Below, piece after piece: positions 1 to 9,351 of a stretch of 17,027 nt of DNA (position 1 is the stretch's first letter; every line of letters starts with the position of its first letter). The position numbers and the translations under genes were made by a program. The notes below the pieces were generated by a model. That model searched no databases and had not been told where the DNA came from. It saw only the letters and a program-made list of their open reading frames with translations. Origin of the DNA: Mansonella perstans (Eukaryota; Nematoda; Chromadorea; Rhabditida; Onchocercidae); assembly GCA_037074765.1 (NCBI GenBank), contig JBAMDO010000466.1, positions 1 through 17,027 on the forward strand. The letters are read 5' to 3'.

Positions 1-5
1 TATTT

Positions 6-190
6 AAGTGAACATGCTGTTTTAAATGAAATTCTCTAGATTCTTTCAAGCATATTCAATCTATTTATACTTGAATGTACTATTTTAAATGATTCATCCG
101 AATAATATTTAACATATATACAAGTGAACGTGCTGTTTTAAATGAAATCCTTTAGATTCTTCCAAGCAATGTTCAGCCTATACATATTTT
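6..190. repeat. Diverged direct repeat, about 116-bp period
   Basis: Two direct copies start at 6 and 122. Both contain AAGTGAAC(A/G)TGCTGTTTTAA followed by a matching stretch running to about 70 and 187. A weaker partial match (GAATGTACTATTTTAAATGA, near 75-94) lies between them. The copies differ at several positions, so this is an old duplication. No coding sense was seen. The repeat may begin before the window. Confidence 0.65.
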
Positions 191-193
191 GGC

Positions 194-480
194 AAATTGC
201 GTTTCTTGAAATATGGTATATTCTTTTAGTCATTAAACAAGCAAAACGTGGAAAATTAAAATTTCTAGGTTTCATATAAAATTGTAAAAACTGTGGAGTT
301 TTGGAGTATTGCATTTTTTGAAATATGGTATTTTCTTATGGTCATTAAACAAACAAAACAAGCAAAATTAAAAATGTACCACATTTCTGGGATACACCTT
401 AAAAATATTAAATTTTGCAAAATTGCGTTTCTTGAAATATGGTGTATTTTTTTAGCCATTAAAAAAGCAAAACGTGAGTT
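194..480. repeat. Three diverged direct repeats, about 112-bp period
   Basis: The motif TTGC(G/A)TTT(C/T)TTGAAATATGG occurs at about 197, 309 and 423. Each copy is followed by a similar T-rich stretch and then a (C/A)ATTAAA(C/A)AA block with AAGCAAAA. Spacings are about 111 and 113 bp. The short open frames crossing the array on both strands simply follow the repeat and look non-coding. Confidence 0.65.
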
Positions 481-500
481 TTTTCAATTTTTGTATGAAG

Positions 501-1125
501 TAATAAAAATTGAACAGTAATCAGACTTTCAATGGCTGCACTTCTACCGCCGCAAATTACTCGTCTCATGGTTTTGGACGCGTGTTTTAGATGTTTTTAG
601 ACAAGGTAAGCTTTGCATTACAATATTGTTGCTCGCTTTTATCAAAAGTCTCTTTGTTGTTCAAGTCAAGTTTATTAATATCAGAGCATTTATAGAAATG
701 TTTTTTTGTTTCTATTTTAATTGCCTTTTAGGACCCGCATCTATTGATAATAACTGATTCGTATCAAGTAATATGTAGTAATCTGATTCTAGTAATACGT
801 GTGATATAAAAAAACTACGATATCACAATATGTACAAAACTCGTGAAGCTTGGTTATTTTTCATTTGGTAGACTTGAAATATTTCGAATTTCATTAGTGT
901 TGTTGCTTCTTTTGATATTTTCTCTTGCATTGGACCACTTTTGCTGTATGTATGACACCATATTCCCAAATTACGCATAAAATTGCATTAAAACTGTAGA
1001 GCTGGTCTTATATTGTTGACTCTTCTTACAGATCTCACATCTTACATCTTGTAAGGTCTACAGAAAGATCTGAATCTTACGAAGTGTTTGTTAAAGGGTT
1101 TGCATATCTTATACTTTATATTTAA
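501..1125. other. AT-rich interval, no gene recognised
   Basis: I see no long open frame, RNA gene or transposon motif here. 1026-1060 has a small cluster of similar short words (AGATCTCACATC, TTACATCTTG), too weak to call. Confidence 0.4.
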
Positions 1126-1450
1126 TTTTTTCTTGATGCTTCAGTTGATATGTTTTCCACAGAACCATCCATCTTCTCTATAGAATTGGTTGCAAATTTT
1201 GAACCATCCATCTTCTCTATAGAATTGGTTGCAAATTTTGCCGAAAAATTTATGGAAACTTTAACATTTAAAGAGGAAGAATGCAGTTGACACACTCTCA
1301 CATTCTAGAACTGTTGAAGGTAACAAAGCAAATAACATTAGACCGACATTAGTGGAATTATTTATTAAGGGAGAGGAAGAGAAAACTAACGTTTTGAAAG
1401 TGCGTTTAAAACTTTTCCTGAAATTTGAAAATTTCATGTTGTTATTATAG
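1126..1450 (+). pseudogene. Possible broken exon, unrecognised protein
   Basis: Frame 1 is open from 1126 to the TGA at 1288-1290. It includes an ATG at 1150 and a hydrophobic/acidic 13-residue unit (EPSIFSIELVANF) repeated twice. Frame 2 is open from 1265 to the TAG at 1448-1450 and reads as a charged, protein-like stretch (for example LFIKGEEEKTNVLKVRLKLF). One base change near 1270-1285 would link the two frames. A splice-acceptor-like TTTTCCACAG ends at 1162. I recognise no family. Such open stretches can arise by chance, so this may be a pseudo-exon or nothing. Confidence 0.25.
1162..1239. repeat. Perfect 2 x 39-bp tandem duplication
   Basis: The 39-bp unit at 1162-1200 (starting GAACCATCCATCTTC) is repeated without a mismatch at 1201-1239. 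The length is 13 codons, so the duplication keeps the reading frame of the open stretch around it. The lack of mismatches points to a recent event. Confidence 0.95.
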
Positions 1451-1464
1451 CAATGATAGGTTTG

Positions 1465-1908
1465 CTAAGTTTATCGGCCTATCGTGAGCTTTCTGAAAGT
1501 GTTAAATAATTTGGTTTGAAATCCATTAAAGAAATTTCCCCATTTAAATTTCTCTATAGATGAACTTTATGAAAGAGCAGTTCTTTTTCTTTTCTTATAC
1601 AATTCTGAATTGGCATGTTTTGCATAATCAGGATGTAAAGATTAATTAACCTCTCGATCCAAAATATATTTTTTGATTTTATATTCAATAAATAACAAAA
1701 TTTTAAATAGTCAAATGCCTTCTTGAGCTATTCTATAAAAAATAATTCTAGGATAAAAACTAATATTACATTAACTTTGTGACATGTTAACAATTCAGAG
1801 ATTAAGTAATCTTAAATGCAAAAGTGCGGGATCTAAATCACCATTCTTCGATAGCGATTTAAATTTTCTTTTTTCTATTTCTTGTTTAATTCAAAAAAAT
1901 AAAGAATT
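1465..1908. repeat. Left arm of a long inverted repeat
   Basis: The reverse complement of 8178-8406 matches this segment in two blocks, 1465-1556 and about 1766-1908. Shared words include AAGTTTATCGG, TTTAAATTTCTCT, ATTAACTTTGTGACATG and CAGAGATTAAGTAATCTTAA. About 210 bp (roughly 1557-1765) is present only in this arm. Identity looks like about 80% in the matching blocks. On the minus strand, a short open stretch ending at a TGA (in the ACTTAATCTCTGA word) is shared with the other arm, but the similarity continues past the stop, so coding is not shown. Confidence 0.8.
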
Positions 1909-2580
1909 GATGATTTCGGACTAGTTGTTTTCCTCTGGCATGATGCAAAATTGAACAAGAAGATATACATCTTAAGAACGAAGAGAAGATTGAAGCTTGA
2001 TTTAAGTGTATCATTTAAGTATGCAGCAAGGTAGTATTTGTATTGCTAGCAGTTTCAGCGCATTAAAAATCATTTAATATTTCGATATTTTACATCTAAT
2101 ATTTCGATAATTTATTTCAACTCGAAACTTTCTATAAAAGTTATATGTCTCACAGTATATTTCTTTATATGTGGATATCGTAACAGTTAAACATTAGCTC
2201 ATGGCGAAATATCCGCTTTTAAATCAATATTGTGTTTGAAATTTAAAATTTCGAGTCACAAACCACAAATTTACGGTTGCGTGAATAAATATTATATACG
2301 AATAAGAAATTTTATCGATTTATTAAAATTCAATAAGCTTTGGCTATAAATTTTGCAAAATCTATAATAGAGCTACATTTATGTAGTTGTAACTCTGCGC
2401 GGTGGTCAATTATTGATATATTTTCTAAGCTATATAATGGTCGAAGTTAATCCTAACCCGGAAAAAGGTCTGGACGGCTAGTTTATCGTGATATCTTTGG
2501 ACTGCATACATAGTATACATAGTTGGAACCCTAAATTAAACTTTGAAAGCGAATATAATTTCAAGTTCTCTTAAAAACAC
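1909..2580. other. Upstream flank of the kinase gene
   Basis: AT-rich with no convincing open frame. It contains a small direct repeat (TAATATTTCGATA at about 2076 and 2098). A slightly more GC-rich patch lies at 2447-2480. I could not identify a TATA box or initiator with confidence. Confidence 0.35.
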
Positions 2581-2591
2581 TTTAGGATATA
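2576..2591 (+). promoter_or_regulatory. Possible spliced-leader acceptor before the kinase ATG
   Basis: The sequence ACACTTTAG ends at 2585, six bases before the ATG at 2592. A pyrimidine-rich AG site this close to the start codon is the usual arrangement for nematode trans-splicing. The site is short and poor in consensus, so the call is tentative. Confidence 0.3.
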
Positions 2592-4859
2592 ATGAAAATA
2601 ATTTATTTGCATCCCGGAGATGTGCTTGGTGATTGGACAGTTTTGGACAAAATTGGCGAAGGTGGATTTGGCGCTGTTTACTCGGTAAATTATCTTAATA
2701 TAATAATAATTAACCCATATTATTTGTAATGATAAATAGCTATGGAAATAATTATGACAATTGCCTAGACCTTCAAACCTCTTTAACGCTGCTACAAAAA
2801 ATTACAGGTAAAAGATAGCAAAGGAAATAAGCATGCCATGAAAACTGAAAACGTTAATGCGACCGCTAAAGTAAATGTACTTTATGTCATATCTTGCACA
2901 GTTGATAGTTTAGATAAATTTTAAACAAAGCAATGAAAACGATGATCTTCAAGAAGTTTGAATTTGTTTCTGCGCAATCCGATAGCAAACTGCAAAAAAT
3001 TAAATGCACAGTAAATACAATTAAATAGTACTGCTAAATTCAAACGCCATTCTTAACAGAAAATTATGATTTATAAAGGATTTAGTCCGTGCATGTAGGA
3101 AAAATATAGATGTTGGAAGTGTAATATTAAAAAAGTATCTGTGTATAATGTAAAAGTATAATGTAAAAAAAGTATCCGTGCATATAGGTGTTGAAAGCAG
3201 AATATTATGTTCTGACAGAAGTGAAGAAAGCAAAGGCGACACATTTCTGTGATATTTTGGACAGCGGCTTGGTTGGCGATAATAAATACATAGTGATGAC
3301 ATTAGTCGGACCATCTCTCACGGTCATTATCATGCATTTTCATTTCTTCATTTACTAAATGTTTCCATCTAAAAAAGTGGACATATAACAGGACGGAAAT
3401 AATACGAAATTTTAGCAAAATTGAAAACAGAAACTCGAGTCTTTTTAGCCAATTTTAAGAATAAAACTTTAGGATTTGAGGAAACATGATCCGACGCAAA
3501 AAATACAGAAATTCACCATGGGTTGTGCACTTTCAGTAGGTATGAAATGTTTGGAAGCAATTGAAGAACTTCATAACATTGGGTATGTTCTGATATCGTG
3601 AAAGATTTAAAGGCTTCTAAATGCTTAGACCTTACAAACAAGATTATTTCAAGAGAACGTCCATCATCATTTCGCATTAAGGTATTTGCATCGTGATATC
3701 AAACCTGGTAACTTTGCAATTGGTCGTAAAAACCTACGCCAAATTTATTTACTCGACTTTGGTATGTATCGTAAATATCTTAATAGTCAATCATGTATAC
3801 GTTACCCACGACGATCTGCTGGCTTCCGAGGCACTCTCAGGTAGTGATCTCTGGATCTCTTTAAGGTATTAATTTAAAGAAGACTCTTTTAGGAGATACA
3901 AAATTCGAAAAGTTGCTTTTCCAAGCAGCTCATAAATTAAGCTCATAGCTATGTTCGTATTTACTGACACTTTTCAACCCGTCTGTAATTGTTGCAATTA
4001 TGATTCAGGCTATTCATTGCAGATATGCGTCAATAAGCAGTCATATATCGCGTGAGCAGTGTAGAAAGGATGACCTGGAAAGTTGGTTGTATCAGCAAGT
4101 GCACCTTTTCTTCTCTCTCTAAAATAAAATTTTAAATTAACGCTAAATTAAATGATTATTGATTGGACGCATAATTGACATCTTATTAGCCAGTAAAAGA
4201 TGATAAAATACCAATGATAAATATTTTTTCCTTCGTATGAGAATATTTTCAGTTGATGTCTCTCAGGAAAAAAACTAGGCGGTATATTCAACTGAAGCTC
4301 TATTCGTTTAGAGTAACCACTAATTTTAATCCTTTTCCAGCTATGAAATAATAAATAATGATGTCTTTATTGCAATTCCTACATATCATTATTATTATGA
4401 TGAATTTCCTGGTGGAACTAACAATGGGCTATTTACCGTGGAAAAGTATGCAAGACAAGGATGAAGTGGGTCGATGTAAACAACTCTGTCGCAAGGATGA
4501 ATATATCAAAGAATTGTTTGGTGGCTGTCCAAGAGAATATATTACGATTATGAGACTTATTGATTCCATTAGGTTACATTTGTCTTTCAAAGATATACAG
4601 TATAGCAACAGCAACACTTCGCATAAATCGGCGTAAAATCTATGATTTGCAATCATAAATTAAATCTATGATTTGCAATCTCTGCACTAATTGCTGCAGT
4701 TTTTTACAATTGTAATTTTTTAGATATTACTCAAAACCAGAATATAGTAAGATAGCAGATTTATTGCGTGATGCATTGCGAAACAACAATGTACCGGAAT
4801 ATCCCTATGACTGGGAAAAGTATCTCCAACCAATGAATACATCAAAGAAGCCAAAGTGA
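2592..4859 (+). CDS. CK1/TTBK-like protein kinase, 8 exons
   Basis: Predicted Ser/Thr kinase of the CK1 superfamily, closest by eye to tau-tubulin-kinase-like proteins of nematodes. Exons: 2592-2684, 2808-2870, 3188-3322, 3473-3582, 3682-3840, 4023-about 4098, about 4406-4572 and 4724-4859 (stop TGA 4857-4859). Motifs in order: glycine loop GEGGFGAVYS (exon 1), lysine in HAMK (exon 2), GPSLT|DLRK linker (exons 3/4), catalytic HRDIKPGN and DFGMYRKY then FRGTLR (exon 5), DDLESWLY (exon 6), GYLPWK (exon 7), PYDWEK near the C-terminus (exon 8). Total is about 310 residues: a kinase domain with almost no tail. All other junctions keep phase; the donor after exon 3 (GTCATT) is weak. The exon 6/7 join is faulty: the only good acceptor (TTTTCCAG, ending 4340) leads into a stop in the needed frame. 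Catalytic residues are intact, so the gene is either live with unusual splicing or recently broken. Substrate unknown. Confidence 0.85.
4636..4680. repeat. Short direct repeat in kinase intron 7
   Basis: The 19-bp word AAATCTATGATTTGCAATC occurs at 4636-4654 and again at 4662-4680, identical, with a 26-bp period. It lies inside the intron between exons 7 and 8. Confidence 0.9.
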
Positions 4860-5337
4860 AAGCTTTATAAGCATTTAACAGCAACATAATGCCAAAGCTC
4901 TTTAAGAAAATGGGAATAATATATCTCACTATTTTCACAGAAAATGAAATCCAGATGATCCTGCGATCTGCATAGCATACTGCTAAAGTTATTGAAAACT
5001 ATCGCATTTTACAATAATTATTTTGAATTAACTGAAAAAGAAACAGTGAACTATATAAAACTATTCTTGACTTTTATCAACATTGAATAATTAATATTGA
5101 ATATTAAAACTTTTTTTGATAAATATAACTCTTTATCTTCTATGGTTACAATTAATGGTAGCATCACTCATTACTATCCATTCGCACAACTATATTAATG
5201 ACATTAGCTCTCTCTGCAATGATAGCCAATGCAATTGATGCATACTGTTATCTTCACGTTCATATCGATATTTCCGTATTAAACTGTTTATATCGTGTAT
5301 AAGTATGCTTGTGATTAATGTATGATAGTCAAATCAA
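4860..5337. other. 3' flank of the kinase gene
   Basis: AT-rich, with no open frame of note. An ATTAAA at 5103-5108 could serve as the kinase polyadenylation signal, about 245 bp past the stop, but no canonical AATAAA was found close to the stop. Confidence 0.3.
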
Positions 5338-5589
5338 TCAATCGATTGCAGGCTTCCGCTCACTACCTTTTTCATCTCCTTTAATGCTTTTAATAAGTGA
5401 AAAAAGAATTAAACAATCTTCAAAATTTTTAAAGTTTTTTTCAAACAGTCTGTCGAACACAGAGGAAAGACAGAAAAATAAACTCATGCAATCATAGAAT
5501 AGAAACCGCGGTCGGAAGGAGTTGACAATATCAGCCACGCTATCAATACCGATAAATAATATCACACAAAGAAGGACGAAAAAATGCAT
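5338..5589 (-). CDS. Possible small secreted protein, unrecognised
   Basis: Minus-strand open frame of 83 residues from the ATG at 5589; an in-frame ATG at 5601 would add four residues. The N-terminus is MHFFVLLCVILFIGIDSVAD: a hydrophobic core followed by an SVA/D site, as in a cleavable signal peptide. The remaining approximately 64 residues hold three cysteines and a basic/acidic C-terminus (KGDEKGSERKPAID). I recognise no family. No promoter, polyadenylation signal or second exon could be tied to it, and codon use is no different from the surrounding AT-rich DNA. It could be a chance open frame. Confidence 0.3.
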   Translation of the reverse strand: MHFFVLLCVILFIGIDSVADIVNSFRPRFLFYDCMSLFFCLSSVFDRLFEKNFKNFEDCLILFSLIKSIKGDEKGSERKPAID

Positions 5590-5601
5590 CTTTATGGTCA
5601 A

Positions 5602-6391
5602 GTTAAGCCGATTTCTGAGTTAGATTTTTTCACGTATTATTTATTACTCATTTATAATACAAACCTCGACATTATTACAACTTTTTTAAATTTTCGAAGT
5701 TTCTCTGCAGAAGTTCATCCTTCAACCGCTTTTCTGATTTGATTTAGATTCAAAATTTAGATTTGATTCGGACTCAAAATTTAGTTTTTTGACGTAATAC
5801 TTATTGATTTTTGTGATATTAAGAACTATAATTTATTCATGGATGTATTTCAGTCGCTTAAATATTTAATATGATCCTGTTGCTGGAAGAGAAAGAGAAT
5901 AGGCATCTGAAATAATCCACAATTTTGTCATTCTTCTTCATTTAATAAAATTGCAAATAATTTTCTCATGAGTCTCTATGTTGTTTGAGGCTGTTATACA
6001 CAATGCCGATGTTTTATCGCATTTTTCTGTCACATCAGTCCTTCTTCTCATCCGATAGGGCTTGTTACTCAATTCTTCGAGTAGGAGACCACAAATTTAT
6101 AAATTTATGACTTTGATTTTTATTCTACCCTTTATTAGTTATTTTTTTAAGAACACTTTTTGTAACACAGGCCGTTTGGTCTCATAAGATATTTCATATA
6201 TTATAATGAATATCACAGTTGCTTAGAATTTAGTAGTCTTGTGTCACTTCGGCAAACATCTGCACTTTTTTGATAAAATTATATCTCCCGTCAGATTCTC
6301 TTCATGTTTTTCAAATTAGTTTTTTCAGGCAAATGATCGTATGATTTTGGAAGACAAAGCAACTAGTATTTTATCCGCAAAGCTTTCACAA
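5602..6391. other. AT-rich interval, no gene recognised
   Basis: No convincing coding stretch. A weak diverged duplication is visible: TTAGATTTTTTCACGTATTA (about 5620) resembles TTAGTTTTTTGACGTAATAC (about 5782), and (A/G)(T/A)TCAAAATTTAG-like words repeat near 5750 and 5775. Confidence 0.35.
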
Positions 6392-6396
6392 CCTCA

Positions 6397-7085
6397 TGTC
6401 GTGAAATTCTTGCGAGAGGTCGACGTCTGCCAATATTTTTCCAGCGGGTTTGTCAGGGAACGTTGTATTGAGTTGAATTGATCGTGTTGCGGAAATACCT
6501 CGAGCTCGGATAATAAAACCTTTATTAGAACGTACTGACGAATCACTGAGTATGAGATTGTACAATGTACGAAAAGATGCAGTTTGTGGATCGAGTGTCT
6601 ATATATAGTCGTAGAAGAGGCGGGATTAAAGCTTAATACAAAGATCATAACGTTAAAGTGATAAAGAGGGGATTAATTATGGTTGAGAATACATGATTTA
6701 CAACAGCAGCGTCTTCAAAATGATACCAAAATACTTGTAAGAATAAACAAAGATGTTATTGGTTGAAAGATTGACGTTTACACTGCGTGAAGAGGGGAAT
6801 TAATTGCTTAAGACAATGGCCCTTTATATGGTAGTACAGCGCCGTAGTTGCTGCTTTGTTAGCTTACTATAGGAGAGAAGTTTGAAAGTATACAATACAA
6901 ACCTTTGTTGTAGATAGATATCTTAAGCTGTTGCTATAAAAAGGATGTGAATTTACGTATCAACAAAGAACATGGAAATAAATCTAAAAATGTAACTTTA
7001 TTAAATACCTTACAATGTTATTAAAATTTATTTACAATTTAATTTATTGAGTTATTGGAAGTTTCGCATTATGAAATTCGCGGCA
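6397..7085 (-). mobile_element. Solo LTR of a diverged BEL/Pao element
   Basis: Read on the minus strand, this 689-bp segment starts TGCCGCGAATTTC and ends GAATTTCACGACA. It matches the two ends of the LTRs at 9352-9984 and 15465-16103. Internal matches include the block around CTAACAAAG(C/A)AGCA, the polyadenylation region TCTAATAAAGG, and GAGGTATTTCCGCAAC just before the end. Flanking 5-mers are CCTCA (6392-6396) and CCTTA (7086-7090), a target duplication with one mismatch. No internal element sequence is present, so one LTR remains after recombination between a former pair. Minus-strand signals: a TATATAT box at about 6600-6607 and AATAAA as TTTATT at 6521-6526. It is far more diverged than the LTRs of the nested elements, hence old or from a sister family. 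Confidence 0.85.
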
Positions 7086-7119
7086 CCTTAATCTTAAAAA
7101 TTTTCTTCAGGAAATCACG

Positions 7120-7176
7120 AAAAATATGTACGAAAGAAAAAAAAAGTATGTACGAAAGAAAAGTATGTACGAAAGT
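7120..7176. repeat. Short tandem repeat beside the solo LTR
   Basis: Three copies of the word ATGTACGAAAG, each preceded by an A-rich spacer (AAAT or AAAGT), lie between about 7126 and 7175. Spacing varies with A-run length, as expected for a slippage-prone array. It starts about 35 bp outside the solo LTR. Confidence 0.8.
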
Positions 7177-7179
7177 AAA

Positions 7180-8177
7180 ATGAAAAGCAAAGAACAGCAC
7201 ATTCCTCTACACCACAATATTTCATTCATCTTTTGATTATAACAAAAAACTAAATGACGTTGGGAAAGAAGAATATGACTGTACAAAAAAATATAAATAA
7301 TCGATAAGAAATGAAATATACTGAAGTTATAACGGCCATATCATCTGTTATTAATTTTAACATTTTGCCGAATTATGGTGAATCCTAAAACGTATGCTTA
7401 TTTCAAGCTAATATCGATAAACTTGAAAACTTATCTCAAGATTGAAATAATTAATACAGAGCATAAAATAAATAAATGGCAGGGATGACATTATTTGGAT
7501 TTTGAAATTGCAGGAGTAGATAATGAACGATTGATAATAATATTGATGTAAGCAAGGAACAGCTAATTGAAGCAAAAGGCAATGAGGTAATCTTAATTGG
7601 GAGATGATGTTTATGAAAAGATTGGAAATGCAATTAATATAAATTACGGCGAATTCGGAAATTTACTGCAAAATGCCATGACAGCTCATTTATTCTGCAC
7701 TCTAATTTGACATGAAAAATCAATTAATATTTCAATCAAATTGGTACTTCTCTGATCATTAAGTTTGCTGGCAAAAATTCATGCGTATTATGTTAACAAA
7801 AATAAGATAAATAGTGATAGAGTTATTAGTACTTCAGAAATACAAACAAGAAGATAATGATCTTTACACTACCTAATTTCCTACAAGAGGGAGAAAAATG
7901 CCATGAAAAAATTAAATCTATAAAAAATAAAAAATTAATTAAATTTGCAATAATACTATTTGAGAAAGCATTTATATATAAGCGTTGAAATAAAATCTTT
8001 AAATTCGCTGGCAAAATGAAAATTACAAATCGTTGTTTCCTTTGAAGGTTTAATTTTCACTGTTATGTTAAAACAGCATAATTAAGATTCCTAAGATGTG
8101 CTCAATTTTTCATCATACGTGGGGAAGACCGATAGTCTGAAATCATAGTTCTTTATTTTTTTGAATTGAAAAGTAAA
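7180..8177. other. AT-rich interval, no gene recognised
   Basis: Only short open frames with low-complexity content. Two loosely similar segments (AAATGCCATGA followed by GCTGGCAAAA, at about 7672/7769 and 7898/8005) may be a very old duplication. Confidence 0.35.
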
Positions 8178-8406
8178 CTCTTTAATTTTTTTTTTTGAAT
8201 TAAAAATGAAATAGAAATAAGAAGATCTAAATTACCATCGAAGAATCTTGCACTTCAGCATTTAAGATTACTTAATCTCTGAACTGTTAACATGTCACAA
8301 AGTTAATGTGATATCCAGAGAAATTTAAATGAAGAAGTTTCCTTAATGAATTTCAAGCTAACCATTTTACCCTTTCAAAAAGCTCATGTTAGACCGATAA
8401 ACTTAG
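8178..8406. repeat. Right arm of a long inverted repeat
   Basis: Its reverse complement matches 1465-1908, without the roughly 210-bp extra segment found there. On the + strand, a frame-3 stretch runs to the TGA at 8280-8282 and reopens from 8307 to 8432 (for example FQKAHVRPINLGNY). A frameshifted counterpart of the latter exists in the left arm (FQKAHDRPINLAN). This could mean that both arms are relics of an unrecognised duplicated gene, but the two stops at 8280 and 8304 are common to both arms. Confidence 0.8.
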
Positions 8407-8879
8407 GAAATTACTTTCAAATTCCTTGAACAGAATCATTAAAATTAATTATAAAATAAGAAAGAGAAATATTTTCTCTGTACTAATATTGATGATCCTT
8501 TTTTGTTAGTTCCCACTGACACATGAAAGGTGAAAAGAAAAACAAATTCGGTTACTATTCCCTAAAATATTACTAACTGCAAACAAACAATTATATAAAT
8601 ACCACCAGTGACAAACAAAGAACATCTCATCTCATTCATTCATTTAAAAAAAAAAAAAAGTGGGAAAAATAGAAAAAAAGCGGCGAGCAACGAAAGTTTA
8701 AATATTTTCAAATGTATTAAAACAGAAAATTTTTCATTTCACACATTACTAGGAAAAGACAGTGATGATTCTTGTGATGATCATAGCACAATGAATAAAT
8801 AGCAGATATTCACAATTAATACATTAATTAATAAGAAGTTTTTTTAAGTAAAAGATAGTACAACATTGAGAGAAATAAT
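8407..8879. other. AT-rich interval, weak open frame only
   Basis: A 64-codon open frame at 8608-8802 (+) begins with GTG and is dominated by a poly-A/lysine run at 8645-8660. Its acidic end (KDSDDSCDDHSTMNK) gives no family match I know. I do not call it a gene. The left boundary of the outer retrotransposon copy lies at about 8880. Confidence 0.3.
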
Positions 8880-9351
8880 ATTCGATTTGTGGTTTGCCTT
8901 TTTGTTCATTAATCGAAGTCAAACGAGTACTAAACAAGTGTAGGGCTTGTAAACGGTGGACGACCAAGCCATTCAAGCTTCCGGAAATGCCAAGCCTCCC
9001 AGAAGAACGGGTCATTCGGTCTAGAACCTTTGCACATGTAGGTCTAGACTACTTCGGTCTCCTCTTTGTTAAAACTGAGAGTGGAAATACCAAACGATGG
9101 GTAGCTTTGTTTACGTGTTTCACTACCAGAGCTGTCCATTTGGAATTAGCTGACAACCTATCAGCCGAATGTTTTCTGGACATCTTTAGAAGATTTATTT
9201 TGCGACGAGGTTGTCCAGAATCTGTCTTGAGTGACAACGCAAGTCAATTCCAGCTAGTCTTCAAAACAATGAAGGAGCAGGACTTCAAGCTAACAAACTT
9301 CCTTGCGAAAAAAGGGATGGTTTGGGAAAATATTATACCAAAGGCTCCTTG
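8880..9351 (+). pseudogene. Outer BEL/Pao copy: integrase, left fragment
   Basis: N-terminal part of an integrase, readable in frame 2 from about 8882 to 9351. It starts near the second half of the zinc-binding region (CRACKRW, matching CTTCKRW in the inner element). It continues through the core with the first catalytic Asp in VGLDYFG and the second in LSDNASQF, and stops at IPKAP, just before the catalytic Glu. The CCTTG at 9347-9351 is the left copy of the inner element's target duplication; the open frame then reads a few codons into the LTR and ends at 9385. Protease, RT and RNase H parts expected upstream are missing. The peptide is clearly related to, but distinct from, the inner integrase. 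Confidence 0.92.
9347..9351. repeat. Target-site duplication, left copy
   Basis: CCTTG directly before the LTR start TGTCGCG. The same 5-mer follows the LTR end at 16104-16108. Five bases is the usual duplication length for BEL/Pao integration. Confidence 0.93.

Noticed and set aside
3021..3314. 97-codon minus-strand open frame across kinase exon 3
   Set aside because: Antisense to a supported exon plus intron, with no recognisable feature.
3583..3610. Intron 4 start (TATGTTCTGATATCGTGAAAG) looks like a worn copy of the HRDIK codons
   Set aside because: Similarity is short and needs rearranged words; the real HRDIKPGN exon is 100 bp downstream with correct phase.
6394..6648. 84-codon minus-strand open frame
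   Set aside because: Lies wholly within the solo LTR; no coding role is expected there.
7451..8014. Two hydrophobic minus-strand open frames (60 and 62 codons)
   Set aside because: AT-rich DNA gives F/I/L/Y-rich chance frames; no signal-peptide layout, motif or gene context.
8824..9237. Minus-strand open frames across the outer integrase fragment
   Set aside because: Antisense shadows of a clear integrase reading frame; the same shadow occurs at 14352-14540 in the inner copy.
9347..9351. Shared CCT start of the two target duplications (CCTTG and CCTCA/CCTTA) as a target preference
   Set aside because: The two elements have opposite orientation, so relative to each element the sites are CCTTG and TGAGG; two sites cannot support a preference.
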